Of a stretch of 8,294 nucleotides of DNA, positions 1 to 5,720 are shown piece after piece. The number at the start of each line of letters is the position of its first letter. Positions within the stretch are counted from its first letter, which is position 1. The notes below the pieces were generated by a model, which was given only the letters and a program-made list of their open reading frames with translations, made no database searches and had not been told where the DNA came from. This DNA is from JANWKQ01 sp040376605 (GTDB lineage: Bacteria; Bacteroidota; Bacteroidia; CAIKAF01), in contig JBEIQI010000132.1 of NCBI GenBank assembly GCA_040376605.1, positions 1 to 8,294 of the forward strand. Direction: 5' to 3'. Made by a program: the position numbers and the translations under genes.

Positions 1-308
1 ACATCATAAATATCAGACATAAGAGAATCTGTTGCATTAAATTCTAAGGTTTGAAGTTTAATTTTTTCGTAAGAAAATACCTTGGAAGTGTCTTGTAAAC
101 CAATCATAATGGTGATTTCCAACTCACCCTGTTTTTTGGCATCGGATATTTTTTTGTATTCGATGGTGCGTCCCTCCACCCAATAATATACTTCTACATA
201 GGGTTTACCTTCTGCTGTATAAAATATATAATAGTCATATCCACCGGATATAGAATATGCTTGAAAACTGATAATTAGAAATAATAGGGCAAGGATGGAT
301 CTTTTCAT
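1..308 (-). CDS. Exported protein, N-terminal part only; resembles GWxTD-domain proteins
   Basis: This gene begins at ATG 308-306 and leaves the window at base 1, so 102 codons are visible. Residues 1-19 form a signal peptide: basic MKR, a hydrophobic core, then a likely cut after AYS. The mature part opens with YDYYIFYTAEGKPYVEVYYW, followed by an alternating polar/hydrophobic beta-rich stretch (KKQGELEITIMI). The pattern 'GxPYVEVY... followed by a beta strand after QGE' resembles the N-terminal half of Bacteroidota proteins carrying a C-terminal GWxTD domain, which are exported proteins of poorly known role. The diagnostic GWxTD motif would lie outside the window, so the family call is an inference from memory of the family. 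The gene follows a terminator (341-376) and so probably has its own transcription start. It has no Shine-Dalgarno sequence. Its start region is a 20-base exact copy of the coaD start region. Confidence 0.6.
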   Translation of the reverse strand, partial: MKRSILALLFLIISFQAYSISGGYDYYIFYTAEGKPYVEVYYWVEGRTIEYKKISDAKKQGELEITIMIGLQDTSKVFSYEKIKLQTLEFNATDSLMSDIYD

Positions 309-331
309 AGAGATCAATTTTGAATCTTTAA

Positions 332-339
332 TAAAGGTA
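332..339 (-). promoter_or_regulatory. Possible -7 box for the exported protein gene at 308
   Basis: Read on the minus strand this is TACCTTTA, seven of eight matches to the Bacteroidota -7 box TAnnTTTG counting the two free positions. It lies 23 bases before the ATG and directly after the terminator, where a promoter is needed. I see no TTG -33 element at the usual distance, so this is a weak call. Confidence 0.3.
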
Positions 340-340
340 C

Positions 341-376
341 GAAATAAAAAGGCTAACATTGGGTACAAAATTAGCC
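341..376 (-). terminator. Rho-independent terminator after the thioredoxin-fold gene
   Basis: On the minus strand, GGCTAA (376-371) pairs with TTAGCC (356-351). The stem can extend by a T-G wobble and two further T-A pairs around one mismatch, leaving a small loop. The stem is followed at once by TTTTTATTT (350-342). It starts only two bases after the TAA at 381-379, so it sits where the undamaged gene would have ended and not where the premature TAG ends it. Confidence 0.7.
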
Positions 377-378
377 AT

Positions 379-1746
379 TTATCGGTTTTTTTGCTTTTGA
401 TTCTTTAAAAACAAGTATAATTGATTACTTAAACCTGCCGTTGGGAGTGTTCCAGGTGACATTACGAACCTTCCTTGATTATCAATTAAAAAGGCTGAAG
501 GATAGGTAATAATTTCATATTCATTTTCTACCTAAGGATCGATGATTAAAAACGTCCATTTTAACTTATGCTCATTTATAAAACTCTGTAATGATGCATA
601 AGTGCAACTTGAGCAAACAGTAATAAAATTAATATCCTTCCTATATTCATCATAGATATTTTTTAATGCTGTAATTTCCCGGATGCTGGCTGCATCATCT
701 GTTGAGAAAAAGGACAGGTACATGTTTTTATTATTATATTCTGTTAGTGCATGAATATTCCCTTCTGTATCTTTTCCTTCAAAATTAAAGTATTGACTTC
801 CGGGTTTCATTCTGCTGATTATTTGAATAAAATACTCGGCAATTCCTTTTATTTCAAGGGTATTTGATTTGGCTTTCAGTTCCAATACCAGGTTTTCTAA
901 TTTATATTTATCGTAACCTGGCATATAATACAGTTCAAACAATCCTTTCAAACAAATCAATTCGGCCAATCGCGGATCATCGCCAAATTCATGACGTTGA
1001 ATATTGATTAATACCGTGTCAATGGGTGTTCCATTTTGAATGGCATTTTTTAGGTTAGAATTGTTGGCATTTCTTAGCACTTCACTCATGATACCGGTAT
1101 AAAAATTATTGAAAAACGACATGTATTGAGGATGCTGATACAAAATGGGCTTTCCTTTTAAATAAGTTTGATAAAGTGTTTTTTGGCTTTTAAACGATGC
1201 ATCCGACATGAGCTCAACCAGTTTGTATTCTTTATACTGTTTAAAGAATGGATTTTGAATATAATCATATTTAAGATCCATGCTATCGATAAATTTTTTG
1301 AGTTTATTACGGATGCTACCGTTAGCAAAATCCTCGTAGTTATAAATGGTAAAATAGTTGATTTGGTAATCCAGATTAGAGGTTTGATAAATTAATAAAT
1401 TGGTATCTGTCTCGGTAGGATAAAAAAGGTTTTCGCCATTGGGATCGGGGATTTCAAGATTGTAGAGATGCCCAGGTTCAAGCAAGATTGAATGGCTGGC
1501 ATCACCAATATGTAAAAAATATTCGCCTGTTAAACCACCTTCTACCACTAGGTTAAATTTTCCATCCCCACCAATGGTTTGGGTTGCTTTAAGTACCTCA
1601 GATCGGGTTATATAATCGTTGTATTGAGTTAATGCCACAGGGGTATTGGCTAATAATGGAGCATTTCCAATGATCTCGATATTGGTTTTTTGAGCACGCA
1701 AAATGCCGGTGATGGCAATGAGGAATATGAATTGGCGCAAGTACAT
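379..1746 (-). pseudogene. Thioredoxin-fold (TlpA/ResA-like) exported protein split by an in-frame TAG
   Basis: From ATG 1746 the frame reads 404 codons to a TAG at 534-532, and then 50 more codons in the same frame to TAA at 381-379. The part after the TAG contains YEIITYPSAFLIDNQG, the cis-proline segment and next strand of a thioredoxin fold, so it clearly belongs to the same protein. Residues 1-19 (MYLRQFIFLIAITGILRAQ) are a signal peptide. The next ~90 residues are beta-rich and look like the DUF4369-type N-terminal domain often fused to such proteins. The middle is helical and the thioredoxin domain starts near residue 320. At the usual WCxxC position the sequence is FFSTDDAAS (346-354), so the redox cysteines are replaced by Asp and Ser. 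A different pair, CSSC, lies at 378-381. A longer start at 1770 adds eight residues before the signal peptide and is less likely. It lies 47 bases after coaD. Nonsense mutation, sequencing error or stop readthrough are all possible. Confidence 0.75.
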
Positions 1747-1793
1747 AGGTAAATTTAAGGGATATACCATTAACGTAATTATTTCAATAACTA

Positions 1794-2255
1794 TTATTCA
1801 ATAATGATGCCGGAAGGTATAAATTGACTAATGTCTCCATTATGTTTATGAATATCTCTAACAATGGATGAATTGATGGCTGATAATCCTGGACTACTTA
1901 CAATAAAAATGGTCTCAATATCAGGACTGAGGGCATTATTAGCTTGTGCTATGTTTCTTTCGAATTCAAAATCGGTAGAAGAACGAAGCCCCCTTAAGAT
2001 AAATTTAGCTCCCTTTTCTTTGCAATAATTAACGGTTAGCGTATCATAAGATTCGATTTTTACCTGAGTATAATCCTTAAAAACCGTTTTTAACCAATTT
2101 TGACGTTGTTCTAATGTAAAATAAGTTTGTTTATTAGAGTTGTGTCCAATAGCTATAATAATTTCATCAAATAATGGAAGCGCTTTGAGAACTATAGCCT
2201 CATGACCTTTTGTTACCGGATCAAATGTGCCTGGATAAACAGCAATTCTTTTCAT
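1794..2255 (-). CDS. coaD: Phosphopantetheine adenylyltransferase
   Basis: CoaD catalyses the penultimate step of coenzyme A synthesis in the cytoplasm, joining 4'-phosphopantetheine with ATP to give dephospho-CoA. The 153-residue product has normal family length. It opens with MKRIAVYPGTFDPVTKGHEA, containing the nucleotidyltransferase TxGH motif (Thr15-His18). It continues with RGLRSSTDFEFER (from residue 88) and INSSIVRDI (from 127), which replaces the ISSS signature of E. coli CoaD; an Asn at this point is, from memory, usual in Bacteroidota. ATG 2255 is chosen because it places the TxGH motif at the standard distance from the N-terminus. A TTG nine bases upstream would only add three residues. 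The start lies nine bases after the rsmD stop, so the two genes are co-transcribed, a common pairing in bacteria. No Shine-Dalgarno sequence is visible. Confidence 0.96.
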   Translation of the reverse strand: MKRIAVYPGTFDPVTKGHEAIVLKALPLFDEIIIAIGHNSNKQTYFTLEQRQNWLKTVFKDYTQVKIESYDTLTVNYCKEKGAKFILRGLRSSTDFEFERNIAQANNALSPDIETIFIVSSPGLSAINSSIVRDIHKHNGDISQFIPSGIIIE

Positions 2256-2264
2256 AGAGATCAA

Positions 2265-2798
2265 TTAAAACTGAAAGATACTAAAGTTAACATTACCATA
2301 ATTTCTACATTCGATAAAATGAGGCGTATCATTAAATGAATCCTCATCGCCATGCTCCAAAATTAACAATCCACCAGATTTAACCAGCTTATTCTTGATG
2401 ATGATTTCCGGTATTCCCTTTAATTGCCTAAGGGCATAAGGTGGATCAGCAAAAATAAGATCTACCGTTATTTTTGTACTACCTAAAAATTTAAATACAT
2501 CGTCCTTAATAATTCTTATTCCGGTAACCTTCCAGCTCTCCATAGTTTGGCGAAGAAATTGAACACAGTGTCTGTTGTTATCTACGGCAATAATATCTTT
2601 ACATCCTCTAGAGGCCATTTCCAAACTAATAGCTCCCGTACCGCTAAATAGGTCAATAAATGAGATATCTTCGAAATCGACTCGGCTGTTGAGCAGATTG
2701 AATAAGCCTGTTCGGGCAAAATCGGTGGTTGGCCTAACCGGTAAATTAGAAGGAGCTTGTATGATTCGACCTTTGTAATGGCCGCTGATAATTCGCAT
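2265..2798 (-). CDS. rsmD: 16S rRNA (guanine(966)-N2)-methyltransferase
   Basis: RsmD methylates G966 of 16S rRNA using S-adenosylmethionine during assembly of the small ribosomal subunit. The 177-residue product shows the family's N-terminal signature MRIISGHYKGR...RPTTDFAR, SAM-binding motif I DLFSGTGAISLE from residue 49, the acidic end of strand 2 (AVDNN), and the catalytic DPPY at 118-121 that marks N2-guanine or N6-adenine methyltransferases. ATG 2798 is selected because MRIISG is the conserved N-terminus. The frame stays open for 32 more codons upstream, to 2894, but that stretch has no family similarity and overlaps the divergent gene at 2871. Its -7 box lies four bases before this ATG. 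It leads the rsmD-coaD operon. The frequent pairing of rsmD with coaD supports both calls. Confidence 0.95.
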   Translation of the reverse strand: MRIISGHYKGRIIQAPSNLPVRPTTDFARTGLFNLLNSRVDFEDISFIDLFSGTGAISLEMASRGCKDIIAVDNNRHCVQFLRQTMESWKVTGIRIIKDDVFKFLGSTKITVDLIFADPPYALRQLKGIPEIIIKNKLVKSGGLLILEHGDEDSFNDTPHFIECRNYGNVNFSIFQF

Positions 2799-2802
2799 TG
2801 AA

Positions 2803-2810
2803 CAAAGATA
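2803..2810 (-). promoter_or_regulatory. -7 promoter box of rsmD-coaD, four bases from the start codon
   Basis: The minus strand reads TATCTTTG, a perfect match to the Bacteroidota -7 consensus TAnnTTTG. Only four bases (TTCA) separate it from ATG 2798, so transcription would start at or next to the A of the ATG. No good -33 TTG is visible 17-23 bases upstream. The same spacing recurs before the genes starting at 2871 and 3699. Confidence 0.5.
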
Positions 2811-2858
2811 CAAAAGGTTTACTTGAAGAGCCTGAATTATTTGAATCATTTTTTTTAA

Positions 2859-2866
2859 CACTTTTG
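2859..2866 (+). promoter_or_regulatory. Possible -7 box of the small membrane protein gene
   Basis: CACTTTTG differs from TAnnTTTG only in its first base and lies exactly four bases before ATG 2871, as in the rsmD and Nudix genes. A TTTG at 2840-2843 could be the -33 element, but the spacing of 15 bases is shorter than usual. Confidence 0.35.
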
Positions 2867-2870
2867 TAAC

Positions 2871-3068
2871 ATGGAAATTATTACCAAAGGGCATATTTAT
2901 TTTGCCATTGCATTTATTATTGTTTTTGCTATTGTTTTAGTTGTGGTATATCTCAAGGATATGAAATTACATCGGAAGAATTATAAAAACTCATGGAAGA
3001 TAATCCTCATTCTCGCCATTCTTTTTGTTTTGTTTTTATTCTTTAAAAACTGGCTTATTCAGGTTTAA
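2871..3068 (+). CDS. Small two-helix inner-membrane protein of unknown function
   Basis: This 65-residue protein has two hydrophobic segments, about residues 8-27 (IYFAIAFIIVFAIVLVVVYL) and 43-59 (KIILILAILFVLFLFFK), joined by a basic loop containing KDMKLHRKNYKNSWK. By the positive-inside rule the loop should face the cytoplasm and both ends the periplasm. I believe similar short proteins with a xxKDxKxHxKxYK loop occur widely in Flavobacteriia-like genomes, but I cannot name a function. ATG 2871 has a promoter-like box four bases upstream. The gene diverges from rsmD (72 bases between the two start codons) and its stop overlaps the 3' end of the convergent Nudix gene by 14 bases. The hydrophobic pattern and conserved-looking loop argue that it is a real gene and not a chance frame. 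Confidence 0.75.
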   Translation: MEIITKGHIYFAIAFIIVFAIVLVVVYLKDMKLHRKNYKNSWKIILILAILFVLFLFFKNWLIQV

Positions 3069-3699
3069 TCGCAAGCAATAGTTCCTTCAATTCGCTTAAG
3101 ATGGCGGCCGTTGCACCCCAGAGTCGTTCGTTTTCAACTTCAAAATAAGGAGCATTAATTTGCCATCCGTTGGGTCCACCGGCTTTAAATGAGCCTTGTT
3201 TTATTATTTCATCGTTCAATAAAATATCCACCGGGGGTAAAATGATTTTTTCTACTTCCTTTTGATCTAATCGAAAGCTTGGGGGATGGGCACAATAACC
3301 AACATACGGATAAACTAAAAAATTACTAGGAGGGATATATATTCTGGATAAGGATCCTAATAATTGGATTTTATCTGCCCTAATGCCTACTTCCTCTTCT
3401 GTTTCTCTTAATGCCGTATAAACATAATCGGAATCTGTTTCTTCTGATTTGCCCCCCGGAAAACTTATTTGTCCGCTATGCACACCATCGTAACTGGGTC
3501 GTTTAATTAAAACCATCTTTAACACTTCCTCTTCAGGAAATAAAACAATCATTACAGCGCTGGTTCGTACATCTGTGGAAGTAGATAATAAATAGGATTC
3601 GGTATCGATACGACCATTTGGAGTCATTTTAGCATGGGCCGAGGTTCCTGGCAATTCTTTAGCTAATAATATTTCCAGCTGGCTAATCCATTTATGCAT
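3055..3699 (-). CDS. Nudix hydrolase, CoA pyrophosphatase type
   Basis: The product belongs to the CoA pyrophosphatase branch of the Nudix family (NudL-like), which cleaves coenzyme A or related CoA compounds to phosphopantetheine and 3',5'-ADP. Its 214 residues show LIKRPSYDGVHSGQISFPGG (64-83), which corresponds to the UPF0035 segment of this branch, followed by the Nudix helix RETEEEVGI (98-106) whose glutamates bind the metal. As in NudL, the spacing before the RE differs by one residue from the general Nudix box and Asp88 takes the place of the first Glu. The IYIPPSNFLVYPYVGY segment (120-135) is also typical. ATG 3699 is chosen because the protein then begins in the family's usual way (MHKWISQLE) and a perfect -7 box sits four bases upstream. 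The frame is open for 58 further codons into a hairpin element, which is not plausible coding sequence. Substrate is inferred from the family. Confidence 0.88.
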   Translation of the reverse strand: MHKWISQLEILLAKELPGTSAHAKMTPNGRIDTESYLLSTSTDVRTSAVMIVLFPEEEVLKMVLIKRPSYDGVHSGQISFPGGKSEETDSDYVYTALRETEEEVGIRADKIQLLGSLSRIYIPPSNFLVYPYVGYCAHPPSFRLDQKEVEKIILPPVDILLNDEIIKQGSFKAGGPNGWQINAPYFEVENERLWGATAAILSELKELLLAIKPE

Positions 3700-3703
3700 T
3701 GTA

Positions 3704-3711
3704 CAAAAGTA
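3704..3711 (-). promoter_or_regulatory. -7 promoter box of the Nudix gene, four bases from the start codon
   Basis: The minus strand reads TACTTTTG, a perfect TAnnTTTG, followed by TACA and then ATG 3699. The predicted transcript would start at or next to the start codon. I see no convincing -33 TTG at the normal distance. Confidence 0.5.
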
Positions 3712-3750
3712 TAAATAATGAGGAGTTTTTTTGTCATTTTTAAGTTGATT

Positions 3751-3902
3751 GTTTTGGCCCCCGGGTGAAGTGATAGCTGGCCGTAAGCCTTGGTGGCCAA
3801 GCTTGATGGCCATTGGATGTAGCCGGTGCAAATACAATAGCCATTTAGCTTGGCCAGACAAGGCTAAGGCCACTAAAACGAAACACGGATAGGGGCCCCA
3901 AC
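3751..3902. repeat. G+C-rich imperfect inverted repeat (long-hairpin element)
   Basis: By hand count 82 of these 152 bases are G or C, well above the AT-rich DNA on both sides, and the tetranucleotide GGCC recurs many times. The inner arms 3794-3815 and 3835-3856 match as inverted repeats at 19 of 22 positions around a 19-base loop. The pairing continues outward, with one-base offsets, through AGCCTTG (3786-3792) against CAAGGCT (3859-3865) and GGCC (3779-3782) against GGCC (3868-3871). After an unpaired interior section, the outer ends GTTTTGGCCCC (3751-3761) and GGGGCCCCAAC (3892-3902) pair again apart from two T-C mismatches. The whole segment can therefore fold as one hairpin with bulges. 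It could be a dispersed palindromic repeat, a small non-autonomous mobile element, a structured RNA, or an attC-like recombination site. I cannot choose among these without finding other copies. Confidence 0.6.
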
Positions 3903-4145
3903 ATTTATTTAGATTTAATTTAATATTAATGTAGCCCTGATTAAATTATCCTTGCTTTGTGCAGGGTTTTCCATATTAAATGGGCACTTCTAATGGTTAC
4001 GTTTTAGTATTATATCAATGGTTATGTATTGTTTTCCAAGGTTTATTGGATAGGATATACAGTTTCCTTTTGAGACTTATGCCTTCCCTTTGAATATTAA
4101 GCATTTGTTAAACCAGGACCTTAACATGATTATATCTTTATTAAA
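3903..4145. other. AT-rich non-coding stretch upstream of the udp operon
   Basis: No open frame with a recognisable start and coding character is seen here on either strand. The only pattern noted is the short direct repeat AATGGTTA at 3992-3999 and 4017-4024, 25 bases apart. Its core AATGGTT occurs again in the dyad at 4157-4163. These could be half-sites for a regulator of the downstream operon, but the motif is short and the DNA AT-rich. I see no riboswitch fold that I can name. Confidence 0.4.
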
Positions 4146-4166
4146 AACAACCAATTAATGGTTGTT
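4146..4166. promoter_or_regulatory. Operator-like dyad overlapping the -33 region of the udp operon
   Basis: AACAACCA and TGGTTGTT form a perfect 8-base inverted repeat around ATTAA. The right arm contains the likely -33 TTG (4162-4164), so a protein bound here would compete with or assist RNA polymerase. The size, symmetry and position fit a dimeric repressor or activator site. The regulator is unknown. Confidence 0.45.
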
Positions 4167-4191
4167 GAATTAATTAATAATACTAATTTTG
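4162..4191 (+). promoter_or_regulatory. Promoter of the udp-queE-porE-like operon
   Basis: TTG at 4162-4164, 19 bases of spacer, then TAATTTTG at 4184-4191 matches the Bacteroidota consensus TTG-N17-23-TAnnTTTG completely. The start codon is 19 bases after the box, so a short untranslated leader of roughly a dozen bases is expected. This is the best promoter in the window. Confidence 0.65.
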
Positions 4192-4210
4192 AAATAAAGC
4201 ACCACTTTCT

Positions 4211-5083
4211 ATGCCTTTTAAGGAATCTGAGTTAATCATTACACCTCGCGGATCTGTTTACCATCTAGACCTTAGGCCGGAGAATGTAGGCGATTACGTG
4301 ATATTGGTGGGTGATCCTGATAGGGTAAAGGAGGTTTCGAAACATTTTGAATCTATAGAGTTTAAAACTCAAAATCGTGAGTTTATTACTCATACAGGCA
4401 AATTAGGGAATAAAAGAGTAAGTTGCATTTCTACCGGTATTGGCACAGATAATATCGATATCGTATTGAATGAATTGGATGCGGCGGTAAATATTAACCT
4501 GGATAGCCGTGAAGAAAACTCCCAAAAAAAATCGTTGAATCTGATTAGAATTGGAACCACCGGTTCATTACAATCTACTTTGGAGGTGGATCAGTATATA
4601 GCCTCGGAGTTTGTGATTGGTTTGGACGGTCTTTTAAATTATTATAAATACAACAAGAGTATTGAACAAATGGACGTGATTGACCAATTTATTTGGCAAA
4701 CAGGTTATCCGTATGTTTTCGCTAAACCCTATGTTTTTAAGGCCAGCGAGAAACTTTTGAATATGATGAAGGCAAAATGCCACACGGGAATTACCATTAC
4801 GGCTCCTGGATTTTATGCACCTCAAGGTCGGCAATTGCGCTATGAATTGATGAATCCGGAGCTCATTGATAATTATACCAAGTTTAGATATGGCTCGTTA
4901 AAGGCCACTAATTTAGAAATGGAAGCTTCAGCTCTTTATGGTCTAGGAACGATGCTGGGTCATCAGGTTTGCACTGTTTGTGCTGTTGTGGCTAATAGGG
5001 TTAATAAAACATTTTCGAAAGATGGCCATGCCGCTGTGGATGGTTTGATTAAATTTGTACTCGAAAGCATTGCTAAAGCTTAA
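4211..5083 (+). CDS. udp: Uridine phosphorylase (nucleoside phosphorylase family I)
   Basis: The product belongs to the NP-I nucleoside phosphorylases, trimeric or hexameric cytoplasmic enzymes that split nucleosides with phosphate into base and ribose-1-phosphate; uridine is the most likely substrate. In the 290 residues I see GDPDRV (34-39) and RIGTTGS (113-119) for phosphate binding, STGIGTDN (74-81), GFYAPQGR (200-207) in the base-binding region, and NLEMEAS (234-240) where Glu-Met-Glu binds the ribose. This order matches E. coli Udp, including RIGTTG and the EMES motif. The protein is longer than E. coli Udp, partly through a polar insert near residues 96-109. ATG 4211 gives the expected N-terminus, with GSVYHLDL just before the first strand. 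It leads an operon behind a strong promoter and overlaps queE by one base (TAATG), which suggests translational coupling. Activity on deoxyuridine or related nucleosides cannot be excluded. Confidence 0.87.
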   Translation: MPFKESELIITPRGSVYHLDLRPENVGDYVILVGDPDRVKEVSKHFESIEFKTQNREFITHTGKLGNKRVSCISTGIGTDNIDIVLNELDAAVNINLDSREENSQKKSLNLIRIGTTGSLQSTLEVDQYIASEFVIGLDGLLNYYKYNKSIEQMDVIDQFIWQTGYPYVFAKPYVFKASEKLLNMMKAKCHTGITITAPGFYAPQGRQLRYELMNPELIDNYTKFRYGSLKATNLEMEASALYGLGTMLGHQVCTVCAVVANRVNKTFSKDGHAAVDGLIKFVLESIAKA

Positions 5084-5718
5084 TGAGTAACACAACACAA
5101 GTAAAGTTAGTTTTAAAGAAAGATCATTTACCCCTGATGGAACATTTTAATACCATTCAGGGCGAAGGCTTTAATACGGGTAAAGCTGCCTATTTTATTC
5201 GATTGGCAGGTTGCGATGTAGGTTGTGTTTGGTGCGATGTTAAAGATAGTTGGGATGCCAATAAACATCCCCAAATAAGTATTCAAGACATGCTCGGTTT
5301 TATTCAAAACGCCAAAGCTAATAATGTTGTTATTACTGGCGGAGAGCCATTGATATATGATTTAACTGGTTTAACCACCTTACTCAAAAGTAAAGGATTG
5401 AATACATGGATTGAAACATCCGGGGCATATGCTATCTCCGGAAACTGGGATTGGATTTGTCTATCTCCTAAAAAATTTAAAAAACCGGTAGAAAGCATCT
5501 ATCAACATGCTAATGAGCTTAAAATAGTCGTTTATCATAAATCGGATTTTGAATGGGCTATAGAACATGCTTCTAAAGTAACTCAGGCATGTAAATTGTA
5601 TATTCAACCAGAATGGAGTAAAAGAGATGAAATGACTCCTGCTATTATTGAATTTGTAAAAGAGCATCCTGAGTGGACCATCAGCCTGCAAACACATAAA
5701 TATCTTAACATACCATAA
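5083..5718 (+). CDS. queE: 7-carboxy-7-deazaguanine synthase (radical SAM)
   Basis: QueE converts 6-carboxytetrahydropterin to 7-carboxy-7-deazaguanine in the pathway to preQ0, the precursor of queuosine in tRNA. The 211-residue product has FNTIQGEGFNTGKAAYFIRL at the N-terminus, then the cluster-binding C44xxxC48xxC51 with the family's tryptophan (CVWCD), GGEPL at 86-90 for SAM binding, ETSGA (111-115), LSPK (127-130), QPEW (175-178), and the C-terminal SLQTHKYLNIP that is very characteristic of QueE. The start ATG overlaps the udp stop (TAATG), so this gene is translated from re-initiating ribosomes or a shared mRNA. No other queuosine genes (queC, queD, queF) are in the window, so its partners are encoded elsewhere. 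Its link to udp is probably only co-transcription. Confidence 0.96.
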   Translation: MSNTTQVKLVLKKDHLPLMEHFNTIQGEGFNTGKAAYFIRLAGCDVGCVWCDVKDSWDANKHPQISIQDMLGFIQNAKANNVVITGGEPLIYDLTGLTTLLKSKGLNTWIETSGAYAISGNWDWICLSPKKFKKPVESIYQHANELKIVVYHKSDFEWAIEHASKVTQACKLYIQPEWSKRDEMTPAIIEFVKEHPEWTISLQTHKYLNIP

Positions 5719-5720
5719 AT

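Noticed and set aside
379..531. A separate small gene of about 50 codons after the TAG
   Set aside because: It has no suitable start codon of its own, and its sequence is the missing C-terminal part of the upstream thioredoxin fold.
1168..1395. Open frame of 75 codons on the plus strand
   Set aside because: It lies wholly antisense to the thioredoxin-fold gene, and its hydrophobic look comes from the complement of a charged, AT-rich coding region.
2575..2778. Open frame of 67 codons on the plus strand
   Set aside because: It is antisense to the SAM-binding region of rsmD and has no coding signature of its own.
2799..2894. In-frame upstream extension of rsmD by 32 codons
   Set aside because: The conserved N-terminus MRIISG begins at 2798, and the extension overlaps the divergent small gene and both promoter boxes.
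3700..3873. In-frame upstream extension of the Nudix gene by 58 codons
   Set aside because: The extension lies in the hairpin element, has no family similarity, and would place the promoter-like box TACTTTTG inside the gene. The protein begins normally at 3699.
3751..3902. A clear integron attC site
   Set aside because: The ends GTTTTGG and CCCCAAC only loosely match GTTRRRY and RYYYAAC, and there are no arrayed cassettes or integrase in view. It is kept only as an alternative for the hairpin element.
4634..4834. Open frame of 66 codons on the minus strand
   Set aside because: It is antisense to udp and has no recognisable start region or domain.
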